Of a stretch of 61,202 nt of DNA, positions 43,794 to 51,696 are shown piece after piece (position 1 is the first letter of the stretch; each line of letters starts with the position of its first letter). A model generated the notes under the pieces. The model was not told the origin of the DNA, did not search any database, and saw only the letters and a list, made by a program, of their open reading frames with translations. The DNA is from an uncultured Rhodospirillales bacterium (lineage in GTDB: Bacteria > Pseudomonadota > Alphaproteobacteria > Reyranellales > Reyranellaceae). The DNA lies in the NCBI GenBank assembly GCA_902825855.1, contig CADECW010000024.1:1-61202 (forward strand), read 5' to 3'. Made by a program: the position numbers and the translations under genes.

Positions 43794-44704
43794 AGACCGC
43801 CACGACTCGGGGCACCATCCTGCGTTCCCCGTTCCTGTGGGTCGGCCTGCTGCTGCTGGCGACGCTCGTTGGCGCGCTGGTATTCAGCGACAGCGTCTCC
43901 GACCTGGCGCGCTTCTCGGCCGAGTATCAGCGCCGGATCCAGCAGGCGCTGTCCGTGTCGTTGCGCGACATCAAGGCGGGATCGGGATCGCTGGCGCTGT
44001 GGACACTGGCCACGGTCTGTTTCGGCTACGGCGTCGTCCACACGCTCGGGCCGGGGCACGGCAAGGCCGTGGTCGTGGCCTACTTCCTCGACAGCACGCG
44101 GCCGCGCGCATGGATCGAAGGCGTCTTCGCCGGCGCCTGGATCGCCTTCACCCACACGCTGGCGGCGCTGCTGCTGGCCGGGGCACTCAAGCTGTTGGGC
44201 ACGGTCGGCCTGTTCGGCGCCCTGCGCGAGGTGCGCAACGTCGAGATGGTGTCGTATCTCCTGATCCTGGCGATCGGCATCTGGCGGCTGTGGGCCGGCA
44301 TCACCGGCCGCCTGCATGAGCATCACCATGGCGACGATCATTTCCATCATCACGATCATGATCATGACCATCATCACCACGACACCAGGCAGCGCACGGT
44401 CGCAGGCTGGCTGCTGCTGACGGCGGCCGGCATCGCACCGTGCGCGGGTGCGCTGGTCGTCATCCTGCTGTCGATCGCGCTCGACGTCGTATGGGCGGGC
44501 GTCATCGGCGTCCTCGCCATCGCGCTCGGCATGGCGATCACGCTCTCCGCCGTCGGCCTCGCCTCGATGGTCGCCCACCGGCTCATCATCGCTGACGGCC
44601 GCAGCCAGGAGATCGGGCGGTTCGTCACCATTGCCGCCTCGCTGATCATCATCGCCACGGCCGGGACGCTGTTGCTGGGCTCGCTCGAGCGCTTCTTCCG
44701 CTGA
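43778..44704 (+). CDS. NicO-type nickel/cobalt transporter
   Basis: A 308-residue membrane protein with about six helices. The conserved HTLGPGHGKAVVVAYFL includes GPGHGKA at residues 91-97. Residues 180-201 form a cytosolic or periplasmic loop with 14 histidines, followed by TAAGIAPCAGALVVIL. The family (RcnA/NicO) moves Ni or Co across the inner membrane; with DUF1007 it is more often linked to uptake, so the direction is open. It overlaps the DUF1007 gene. Confidence 0.9.
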   Translation: MPASVKTATTRGTILRSPFLWVGLLLLATLVGALVFSDSVSDLARFSAEYQRRIQQALSVSLRDIKAGSGSLALWTLATVCFGYGVVHTLGPGHGKAVVVAYFLDSTRPRAWIEGVFAGAWIAFTHTLAALLLAGALKLLGTVGLFGALREVRNVEMVSYLLILAIGIWRLWAGITGRLHEHHHGDDHFHHHDHDHDHHHHDTRQRTVAGWLLLTAAGIAPCAGALVVILLSIALDVVWAGVIGVLAIALGMAITLSAVGLASMVAHRLIIADGRSQEIGRFVTIAASLIIIATAGTLLLGSLERFFR

Positions 44705-44705
44705 G

Positions 44706-45593
44706 ATGACAGACGCCAGGACGCCAGCACGGGTTTCGCGTCCCATGCTGGGAGTGCTCTACATGTGCGCGGCCTGTGCGCTGTTCCCGATCATGAACGG
44801 TATCGTGAAGCTCCTGGCGGCCACTTACGAGCCTACACAGATCGTCTGGTTCCGTATCGTCGTCCATCTCGGGCTCGTGGCGCTGGTGTTCACGCCGCGC
44901 ATGGGCCTCGACCTGTTCCGTACCCAGCGCATCGGGCTGCAGTTCCTGAGCTCGGTCATGATGATGCTGTCGACGTTGTTCTTCTTTTCCGCCGTGAAGT
45001 TCGTCGGCGTCGCCGAGGCAATCGCCGTGAGCTTCGTGGCGCCGCTCGCTGTCGTACTGCTGGCCTGGCCGTTGCTCGGCGAGCGCATCACGGCGATTCG
45101 CCTGGTCGCGGTCGTCCTCGGTTTTGCCGGCGTCCTGGTCGTGATCCGGCCGGGCAGCTCGGTGTTCCAGTGGGCGTCCGTCCTGCTGCTGGGCAGTGCG
45201 CTCTGCTACGCCGGGTACCAGGTGATCATCCGCCGCCTGGCAGGGAGCGACCATCCGGCGACCTCGATCTTCTATAGCGTTCTTCTCGGCGCCATCGTCA
45301 TGTCCGCGCTGATGCCTTTCGTCTGGATGTGGCCGCGAACGCTGGTCGACTGGCTGCTGCTCCTGTCGCTGGGGGCGCTCGGCGGCTTCGGCCACTACTG
45401 CGTCGCCCGCGCGCTGACCTACGCCTCCGCCAACCTGATCGCACCCCTCAACTACACGCAGATGATCGGCTCGGTCATCGTGGGCTACCTGATGTTCGCA
45501 GAGGTGCCCGACCTCTACACGTGGCTGGGTACACTGCTGATCATCGGCGCGGGACTGCTTGTGACGTTGCAGGTGTCGGGACGCAAAGCCTGA
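44706..45593 (+). CDS. EamA/DMT-family transporter
   Basis: A 295-residue protein with ten predicted helices in two EamA repeats (for example SEQ segments FPIMNGIVKLLAATYEPTQI and FVAPLAVVLLAWPLLGERIT). It resembles the RhaT/YdcZ-like metabolite exporters. The ATG follows the transporter stop by one base, so it is part of the yciA operon. The substrate is not readable. Confidence 0.88.
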   Translation: MTDARTPARVSRPMLGVLYMCAACALFPIMNGIVKLLAATYEPTQIVWFRIVVHLGLVALVFTPRMGLDLFRTQRIGLQFLSSVMMMLSTLFFFSAVKFVGVAEAIAVSFVAPLAVVLLAWPLLGERITAIRLVAVVLGFAGVLVVIRPGSSVFQWASVLLLGSALCYAGYQVIIRRLAGSDHPATSIFYSVLLGAIVMSALMPFVWMWPRTLVDWLLLLSLGALGGFGHYCVARALTYASANLIAPLNYTQMIGSVIVGYLMFAEVPDLYTWLGTLLIIGAGLLVTLQVSGRKA

Positions 45594-45637
45594 CCCTCGG
45601 ACATTCTGCTCGAGTCTCTTCCCCTCGCCATATCCTC

Positions 45638-45652
45638 CCCCGTATGACGGGG
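45638..45652. repeat. Short CCCCG/CGGGG hairpin upstream of the prpB-like gene
   Basis: CCCCG-TATGA-CGGGG lies 22 bases before the ATG of the isocitrate-lyase-like gene and is related to the element at 42682-42696. Confidence 0.45.
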
Positions 45653-45674
45653 CGGGAATCATGAGGAGAGCTGC

Positions 45675-46607
45675 ATGCCGTACCTAGTCGCCGCCGACTT
45701 GCCGACCGTTCCCGCCGGGCAGCGCTTCCGCGCGTTGCTCGAGCGGCCGGGTATCCTGCAGATGCCGGGCACGCACAACGGCATGGCGGCTCTGCAGGCC
45801 AAGGCCGCAGGCTTCGACGCGCTCTATCTCTCGGGCGCGGGGATGACAGCCTCGATGGGGTTGCCCGACCTGGGCATTATCACCGTCGACGAGGTCTGCT
45901 TCTTCATCCGTCAGGTCGCGCGATCCTCAGGACTGCCCGTGCTGGTCGACGGCGACACTGGGTACGGCGAGGCACTTAACGTCATGCACATGGTGCGCGT
46001 CTTCGAGGAGGCCGGGGCCGCCGCGGTCCATATCGAGGATCAGATCCTGCCCAAGAAATGCGGCCACCTGAACAACAAGAAGCTTGCCGATCCGCGCGAC
46101 ATGGCGGCCAAAGTGGCGGCGGCGGCCAAGGCGCGCCGGAACCTGTTCGTCATCGCCCGCACCGACGGCGCGGCGAGCGAGGGCATCGACGGTGCCGTGG
46201 CGCGTGCCAGGCTCTACGTCGAGGCGGGCGCCGACGCGATCTTCCCCGAGGCATTGAACGATGCCGAGATGTTCCGCGCTTTCGCCAAGGCCATGCCCGG
46301 CGTGAAGCTTCTGGCCAATATGACCGAGTTCGGCCAGACGCCGTTCTTCACGGCCAGCGAGTTCGAGGCCATGGGATACAGGATGGTGATCTGGCCGGTC
46401 TCCGCCTTGCGCGTCGCCAACAAGGCGCAGGAGAAGCTCTATCGCACCCTGAAGCGCGACGGCGGCACCCAGAACATCCTGACCGAGATGCAGACACGAG
46501 CCGAGCTCTACCAGACGATCGGCTACCATCAGTACGAGGCGCTCGATGTCTCGATCGTCGAAACCATCGTGCCGCAAGGAATGCCACAACGGGGACAGCG
46601 GACCTGA
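45675..46607 (+). CDS. Isocitrate lyase / PEP mutase family protein (methylisocitrate lyase-like)
   Basis: A 310-residue TIM-barrel enzyme of the PEP mutase/isocitrate lyase superfamily. The metal-binding segment is VDGDTGYGEALN and the catalytic loop is HIEDQILPKKCGHLN with the KKCGH signature. It resembles 2-methylisocitrate lyase (PrpB), which splits 2-methylisocitrate into pyruvate and succinate, but no prpC/prpD genes are nearby, so other 2,3-dihydroxy or oxaloacetate-type substrates are possible. Confidence 0.88.
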   Translation: MPYLVAADLPTVPAGQRFRALLERPGILQMPGTHNGMAALQAKAAGFDALYLSGAGMTASMGLPDLGIITVDEVCFFIRQVARSSGLPVLVDGDTGYGEALNVMHMVRVFEEAGAAAVHIEDQILPKKCGHLNNKKLADPRDMAAKVAAAAKARRNLFVIARTDGAASEGIDGAVARARLYVEAGADAIFPEALNDAEMFRAFAKAMPGVKLLANMTEFGQTPFFTASEFEAMGYRMVIWPVSALRVANKAQEKLYRTLKRDGGTQNILTEMQTRAELYQTIGYHQYEALDVSIVETIVPQGMPQRGQRT

Positions 46608-46617
46608 TAGCTCTTTC

Positions 46618-47595
46618 CTAGTCTGTCGCCTTTATATCGTTGTCCTTGATGACCTTGAACCATCGCTCCTGCTCGGCCTTCTGGAACGCAGCGAACTCCT
46701 CGGGAGAGCTGGCGAGGACCTCGAGATGGATCTGCTCGACGAATTTCTGCATCACGTCGGGTGAGCGAACTGCCTTGGCGAGCTCGGCGTTCATGCGCCC
46801 AACGATTGCCTGCGGCACGCCGGCAGGCGCGTAGAGGCCCCACCAGGAATAGGTCGGATAGGATTGGATGCCTTGCTCGGTAAGGGTCGGGACGTCGGGA
46901 AGTGCCGGTGGCCGCTTCTCGCCGGTCGTGGCCAGCGCGCGCAGCTTGCCGGTTCGACAATAGGGTACAGCCGACACCAGCGTGGTTATGCACATGTCGG
47001 TGATACCGGCCAGCGCGTCCTGCACTGTCGGCCCGCCGCCCTTGTAAAAGATGAAGTTGGCGTCGAAGCCGTTTTCCTTGCGGACATGCGTCATCAGCAG
47101 GAGCGACTGGCTGGCCGACAGCATGCCAACGCTCACCTGCCCGGGCCGCCCGCGGGCGTCGGCCACGACCTCGGCGAAAGTCTTGTAGGGGCGGTCGGGG
47201 TGGCAGGCGATGACCAACGGCGCGCGGCCGATCAGCATCACGTTGAAGAGATCGGAGTCCTTGTAGGTGAGGTTGGGGGTGAAGGCCGGGCTCAGGATGT
47301 GGCTGTCGAAGGTCACCATCCAGGTCTGGCCGTCGGGTGCTGCCTTGGCCGCAGCGGTGGCGCCGATCACGCCCGCGGCGCCGGGCTTGTTCTCGACCAC
47401 GATCTGCCAGACGGTGTTGTCGCCCAGCTTGGCCGCGATGATGCGCGCGATCGGATCGGTGCCGCCACCCGGCGGAAAAGGCACGATGAATTTGATCGGC
47501 CCTCTCGGCCACTCGGCCTGGGCATCGACGCGGCGTACCCAGAAGGTCGCGCCCAGGGTCCCGGCAACCACGGCGCGGCGACGCAAGACGGCCAT
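46618..47595 (-). CDS. Tripartite tricarboxylate transporter receptor (Bug/TctC family)
   Basis: A 325-residue periplasmic binding protein. An export signal with VLRRRAVVAGTLGATF precedes the Bug start WPRGPIKFIVPFPPGGGTD. It is a close paralog of the gene at 51697: both share TWMVTFDSHIL, HPDRPYKTFAEV, YSWWG and QERWFKVIK. No TctA/TctB partners are present. It is divergent from ppk2. Confidence 0.9.
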   Translation of the reverse strand: MAVLRRRAVVAGTLGATFWVRRVDAQAEWPRGPIKFIVPFPPGGGTDPIARIIAAKLGDNTVWQIVVENKPGAAGVIGATAAAKAAPDGQTWMVTFDSHILSPAFTPNLTYKDSDLFNVMLIGRAPLVIACHPDRPYKTFAEVVADARGRPGQVSVGMLSASQSLLLMTHVRKENGFDANFIFYKGGGPTVQDALAGITDMCITTLVSAVPYCRTGKLRALATTGEKRPPALPDVPTLTEQGIQSYPTYSWWGLYAPAGVPQAIVGRMNAELAKAVRSPDVMQKFVEQIHLEVLASSPEEFAAFQKAEQERWFKVIKDNDIKATD

Positions 47596-47665
47596 TTCAG
47601 CCTCCCCGATGCGTCTTTGTGTTCTACAAGCCTAAGCGCGGGGGCGGACAAGCGCCAGAGGCCTG

Positions 47666-47679
47666 TTGACCAATATCAA
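47666..47679 (+). promoter_or_regulatory. FNR/FixK-type operator upstream of ppk2
   Basis: TTGAC-CAAT-ATCAA matches the FNR/FixK/Anr consensus TTGAY-N4-RTCAA in all ten informative bases. Its centre is 58 bases before the ppk2 ATG. If it occupied the usual -41.5 activator position, transcription would start about 17 bases before the ATG. An FnrN-type regulator is encoded two genes downstream. Confidence 0.7.
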
Positions 47680-47730
47680 TGCCGTGCGCCAAGACGAACC
47701 GTTAGCGTGATCCAAGGGGAAGGCACAGCC

Positions 47731-48528
47731 ATGACCAAGGACGTTAAAGAGAAGCTGAAGCGCAAGGAATACGAGAAGGAGCTCGACAAGCTTCAGGTCG
47801 AGCTCTGCCATCTGCAGGACTGGGTCAAGGCGACCGGCGAGCGGATCGTCATCGTGTTCGAGGGCCGAGACGCGGCCGGCAAGGGCGGATTGATCAAGGC
47901 GATGACCGAGCGCGTGAGCCCGCGCGTCTTCCGCGTGGTCGCGCTGCCCGCGCCGACGGACCGGCAGAAGAGCCAGATGTACATGCAGCGTTACGTGGAG
48001 CAGCTTCCGGCCGGCGGCGAGATCGTCATCTTCGACCGCAGCTGGTACAATCGCGCCGGCGTCGAATACGTCATGGGATTTTGTACTCCAGAGCAACATG
48101 AACGGTTCCTCGAGCTCTGCCCTGCGTTCGAGCGGTACATCACCGAGGGAGGCATCCGGCTGATCAAGGTTTGGCTGGAAGTCGGACAGAAGGAGCAGGA
48201 GCGCCGCTTCATGGCGCGCATCGACGACCCGATCCGCCAATGGAAGCTGAGCCCGATGGATCTCGAATCCTTCAAACGGTGGTACGAATATTCCAAGGCG
48301 CGTGACATGATGCTGGACCGCACCGACACCGACGCCGCGCCCTGGCACATCGTGCGCACCGACGACAAACGGCGGGGGCGGCTCAACGCCATCACCCATA
48401 TCCTGGCTCACATTCCCTACAAGCGGATAGAAAAGGCCAAGGTCAAGTTGCCGGCGCGCTCGGACAAGCGGCAATATGACGACCAGGCGCCGCTCAAGGG
48501 CCGACGCTTCGTCGCCGTGCAATACTGA
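47731..48528 (+). CDS. ppk2: Polyphosphate kinase 2
   Basis: A 265-residue PPK2-family nucleotide kinase using polyphosphate. Walker A is FEGRDAAGKGG (residues 43-53), Walker B is FDRSWYNRAG with D102, and the lid region contains DDPIRQWKLSPMDLESFKRW. PPK2 enzymes move phosphate between polyphosphate and (d)NDPs or NMPs. The ATG follows AAGGGGAAGG. The FNR box upstream suggests induction at low oxygen, when polyphosphate could replace respiratory ATP or GTP. Confidence 0.94.
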   Translation: MTKDVKEKLKRKEYEKELDKLQVELCHLQDWVKATGERIVIVFEGRDAAGKGGLIKAMTERVSPRVFRVVALPAPTDRQKSQMYMQRYVEQLPAGGEIVIFDRSWYNRAGVEYVMGFCTPEQHERFLELCPAFERYITEGGIRLIKVWLEVGQKEQERRFMARIDDPIRQWKLSPMDLESFKRWYEYSKARDMMLDRTDTDAAPWHIVRTDDKRRGRLNAITHILAHIPYKRIEKAKVKLPARSDKRQYDDQAPLKGRRFVAVQY

Positions 48529-48548
48529 CCTGCGGTATGGAGGTCGCC

Positions 48549-48983
48549 ATGAAGCTGCTCACGGTCAAGGAACTGCAGGCCAAGATCGCCGAGGCGGAGA
48601 GCGCCAAGGCCTCTGCCGCGCTCAAGGCGCAGCATGCCGAAGATGAGGAGAAGCGCGCTTTGCTCGAGCGCCTGACCAAGCCGTCGGGCCTGAGTGACGA
48701 CGAGGTCATGGAAAAGGCCTCCATCATCATCAACCGCGCGGTCGAGAACGGCCTGATGTCGGTGCAGGTGTTTCGCTTCCCCCATTCGCTCTGCAGCGAC
48801 AACGGCCGCGCCATCAACCAGGCCGAGGCGGGCTGGGAGGGGACGCTTACCGGAGTTCCCCGGGAGATCTACGAGTTCTGGAAACGCCAGCTCCAGCCGC
48901 GGGGCTATCACATCCGCTACGAGACCATCAACTATCCGGGCGGCATGCCGGGCGATGTCGGCATTTTCCTGAGTTGGGGCTGA
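48549..48983 (+). CDS. Hypothetical protein downstream of ppk2
   Basis: A 144-residue soluble protein. Residues 4-45 are Ala/Glu/Lys-rich and helical, probably coiled coil (ELQAKIAEAESAKASAALKA). Residues 75-144 form a compact alpha/beta unit with the motif AGWEGTLTGVPREIYEFW. I recognise no family. GGAGGT lies before the ATG at 48549, which I prefer over the ATG four codons earlier. It sits between ppk2 and fnrN, all on one strand, and may share their low-oxygen control. Confidence 0.75.
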   Translation: MKLLTVKELQAKIAEAESAKASAALKAQHAEDEEKRALLERLTKPSGLSDDEVMEKASIIINRAVENGLMSVQVFRFPHSLCSDNGRAINQAEAGWEGTLTGVPREIYEFWKRQLQPRGYHIRYETINYPGGMPGDVGIFLSWG

Positions 48984-49014
48984 TACCCTGCCGACAGTGT
49001 GCTAACGTCTCACC

Positions 49015-49800
49015 GTGAACTTCACGGTGCCTCCCGGCCCACCCCGGGGAGTAGCGTTTTCGGGGCTCAAGCCGTTCGTTTCCCTGCCATGCGACCGTTG
49101 TATCGGCAGGTCGCTGAACCTTTGCAAGCCGTTGGACGATGCCCGCCTGCGCCGATTGCTGGCATTGGGCGGCATCCGTCATTGGAAGCGTCACGAGACG
49201 CTGTTCCGCGCCGGCGACCCGATGGCGTCATTCTTCAAGATCCGCAAGGGCATCGTCGCGGTTTCGCGCGCTCTCGATGATGGCCGCCGGCAGATCGTCG
49301 CCGTCCGCGCGCCGGGCGACTGCGTCGGCTATCTCGACAACGACGGCAAGTACGCCTTCGAAGGCGAGGCGCTGACCGATGTCGAAGCCTGCGCCTTCGA
49401 TCGCCGCGGCTTCGACTCCTTTGCCGCCGATCACCCCGACCTCGCTGCTGCGGTAACGGAAGCGCTGTCGAGCGCGCTGAAGCAGAGCGGGCAGGCCATG
49501 CTGGTGCTGGGCCAATTGAACTCGACGGAGCGCGTGGCGCACTTCCTTTGTGAGATCGATGCGCTGTACCGCGACCGCCATATCGCCGGCACGCCGCTGG
49601 TGCTGCACATGAGCCGCGGCGAGATCGGCGACTATCTCGGCCTCACCATCGAGACGGTCAGCCGCAGCATGGGCAAGCTCAAGAAGCGCGGGATCATAGG
49701 CCTGGTGGGTACCGACGGAGTCGTCGTGCTCGAGGGCGCCAAGCTGCGCGAGGTGGGCAAGGTGGGCACGGCGCCGGTCAGCGCGGCCGCTGCGTTCTAA
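49015..49800 (+). CDS. fnrN: FnrN-type oxygen-responsive Crp/Fnr regulator
   Basis: A 261-residue Crp/Fnr-family regulator. The N-terminal cluster C26-x2-C29-x7-C37 together with C126 (VEACAFDR) gives the four ligands of an oxygen-labile [4Fe-4S] cluster, in the x7 spacing known for alphaproteobacterial FnrN. The cNMP-like beta-barrel follows. The helix-turn-helix IGDYLGLTIETVSRSMGKL shows the E-x2-S-R pattern that reads TTGAT half-sites. The start is GTG. It likely activates genes such as ppk2 under low oxygen. Confidence 0.92.
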   Translation: MNFTVPPGPPRGVAFSGLKPFVSLPCDRCIGRSLNLCKPLDDARLRRLLALGGIRHWKRHETLFRAGDPMASFFKIRKGIVAVSRALDDGRRQIVAVRAPGDCVGYLDNDGKYAFEGEALTDVEACAFDRRGFDSFAADHPDLAAAVTEALSSALKQSGQAMLVLGQLNSTERVAHFLCEIDALYRDRHIAGTPLVLHMSRGEIGDYLGLTIETVSRSMGKLKKRGIIGLVGTDGVVVLEGAKLREVGKVGTAPVSAAAAF

Positions 49801-50046
49801 GAACTGGCTTCCCGCCGGCCGACAGACCACATCGTGTGCTGGGCGTCATCGCTGGGCTCGTCGTGGAGCCCAAGGTGAAGTTGCCACCATCAGGAAGGCG
49901 ACGAGAGCAATCTATCCAAGGGTCGCGGATGTCCTCTTGGCGCGGGCTTCGGTTCGCTTCTTGGTCGGGGAGCGCTAGCAACGCCGATTTCGCTTCGTTC
50001 GCTCCTGACGATACTGTGCCAGCATGGGATTGAAGGAACTCGCCGA

Positions 50047-51042
50047 ATGAATCGGATTCGTGTCGCTCTTCGAGTTCCTGTCGGCCGGCCTTTGCTCGAC
50101 CTCGCCGCATTCGTCGCCCGTTGCGAGGAAGCTGGTCTTGATGGAGTCGGCATCCATGACCACCCTTCGAGCGGCCGGGACGCTTACCTGGCGCTGGCGC
50201 TCGCGGCCCGGGACACGCACCGCCTTCGGCTGTTCCCAGCCACCTCCAGCCCCTTGGTTCGTCATCCCCTTCTTCTCGCTTCGCTTGCGCACAGCCTGGA
50301 GGAGATAGCGCCGGGGCGGACATGTCTCACGGTGGCCCCGGGCTTCATTTCGACACGGAGTATCGGGGTGCAGCGCGCGCCGGTGGCTGTCATGCGTGAC
50401 GCGGTTCTCAATCTTCGGCGGCTCCTTGCCGGCGAGGACGCCGAGTTCGGTCGAGCATCTACGCGCTTGAGGAACCTGGGTGCGACACCGACCCCGGTCT
50501 ATCTGCTGGCGGCAGGGCCACGCATGATTGAACTGGCCGGCGAGGTAGCTGATGGAGCATTTCTCATGGTCGGCCTGGATCGGGCAGCCGTGCGCGCGGC
50601 GCTTCGTCATCTGGAGACGGGAGCCCGACGGGCCGGCCGGTCCCTGGCCGGCTTCCCGGTAGTGTTCGTCGTCACTCTCGGTCTTGGCTCGGATGCACAG
50701 GTAGGGGCGCAATGGGTGCGGAGCTGGTTTGCTCCAGGCCAGCCCTTCCTCAACTATCCCAGCGCGTCGAACCTTCGCTGGCTCAGGGAGGCCGGCTTCG
50801 AGCTCGCGGAGGCGCATGATCCTGGGGCGATACTCGAGGATCAGGCGCGCCAGATTGCCGATGCGTTTGGGCTTTTTGGCCCACCAGAGCGTTGTGTAGA
50901 GCGTCTCCTGCAAGCGCGGGAAGAAGCGGGCGTTGAACACGTGTTCCTGTTCCCTGCACATAACCTCGCCGGCGGCTACGACATGCCGGAAGCTCAGTTG
51001 CAGGCGCTTGCGAAAGTGATCCTGCCGAGACTTGGAGAATGA
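50047..51042 (+). CDS. LLM-class flavin-dependent oxidoreductase
   Basis: A 331-residue TIM-barrel protein of the luciferase-like/F420-dependent superfamily. The start IRVALRVPVGRPLLDLAAFVARCEEAGLD and the segments GIHDHPSSGRDAYLALALAA and FPATSSPLVRHPLLLASLA are typical. It would use FMN or F420 to oxidise or reduce an unknown substrate. It is preceded by a 246-base gap after fnrN in which I see no gene. Confidence 0.85.
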   Translation: MNRIRVALRVPVGRPLLDLAAFVARCEEAGLDGVGIHDHPSSGRDAYLALALAARDTHRLRLFPATSSPLVRHPLLLASLAHSLEEIAPGRTCLTVAPGFISTRSIGVQRAPVAVMRDAVLNLRRLLAGEDAEFGRASTRLRNLGATPTPVYLLAAGPRMIELAGEVADGAFLMVGLDRAAVRAALRHLETGARRAGRSLAGFPVVFVVTLGLGSDAQVGAQWVRSWFAPGQPFLNYPSASNLRWLREAGFELAEAHDPGAILEDQARQIADAFGLFGPPERCVERLLQAREEAGVEHVFLFPAHNLAGGYDMPEAQLQALAKVILPRLGE

Positions 51043-51045
51043 GTC

Positions 51046-51534
51046 TCAGGTCTCCGCCGGAGCCGCTTGGTAGCGGAGAAAGGCCCAGATGGGTGCCAGT
51101 GAATCGCGGCCGCCACCAGCCAGAGCACGCATGGTGAACTCATAGAGTGCAATCTCGTGGCCGTTGAGTGAGGCAAGCTCGTTGCGATCTTCAGGACGGC
51201 CTTCTGCTTCCAGTCGCGCGTAGCGAGTCAAGAACGGTGGCAAAGACTCGGTCATCGACTTGATCGTCGCAGAGAACCCGGCGGCGCTGCGCGTCTTGCC
51301 CCGTTCCTGACCAAGCCTGCGCTGCTCTTCGTCAGGAGCCGTGTCGAGTCCATGCCGTTGCATCAAAGGTATCAGCCGTTGACGCGTTGTCGATTCAAGT
51401 TGTGCTAGTGTCTTCCATATCTCGATCTCTTCCTCGTTGGTCGCGTGCTCTGCAAGTGTCGAGAAGGTAGCCTCACCCCGGACTTCCCCTTGATACGCAG
51501 CAACGATTTCCTTGAGATAGGTGGCGCGATCCAT
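51046..51534 (-). CDS. Ferritin-like helical protein of unknown function
   Basis: A 162-residue all-helical protein. YQGEVRGEATFSTLAEHA and IWKTLAQLESTTRQRL carry Glu/His residues spaced as in ferritin/rubrerythrin-like diiron bundles, although the second E-x2-H pair is not fully clear. AGGAG precedes the ATG at 51534. It is convergent with the LLM gene, 3 bases apart. The function is unknown; metal binding is inferred. Confidence 0.6.
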   Translation of the reverse strand: MDRATYLKEIVAAYQGEVRGEATFSTLAEHATNEEEIEIWKTLAQLESTTRQRLIPLMQRHGLDTAPDEEQRRLGQERGKTRSAAGFSATIKSMTESLPPFLTRYARLEAEGRPEDRNELASLNGHEIALYEFTMRALAGGGRDSLAPIWAFLRYQAAPAET

Positions 51535-51696
51535 CTGGCTGCTCCTAACTGACGTCGCTTTGGTGATCTCCGACTGTCCTGCCAATGTCCGAAGCTGATG
51601 GGCGCGAAGGGCTAAGAAGAACCACGACGCTCGCAATCATCTAGCATCACATATTATCCTGGGGGAGGTCGAAGAGATTGCGTCGGGCGCGGGGCA

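Noticed and set aside
49801..50046. Small open frame (49836-50033) between fnrN and the LLM gene
   Set aside because: No ribosome-binding site, no domain, Ser/Arg-rich composition.
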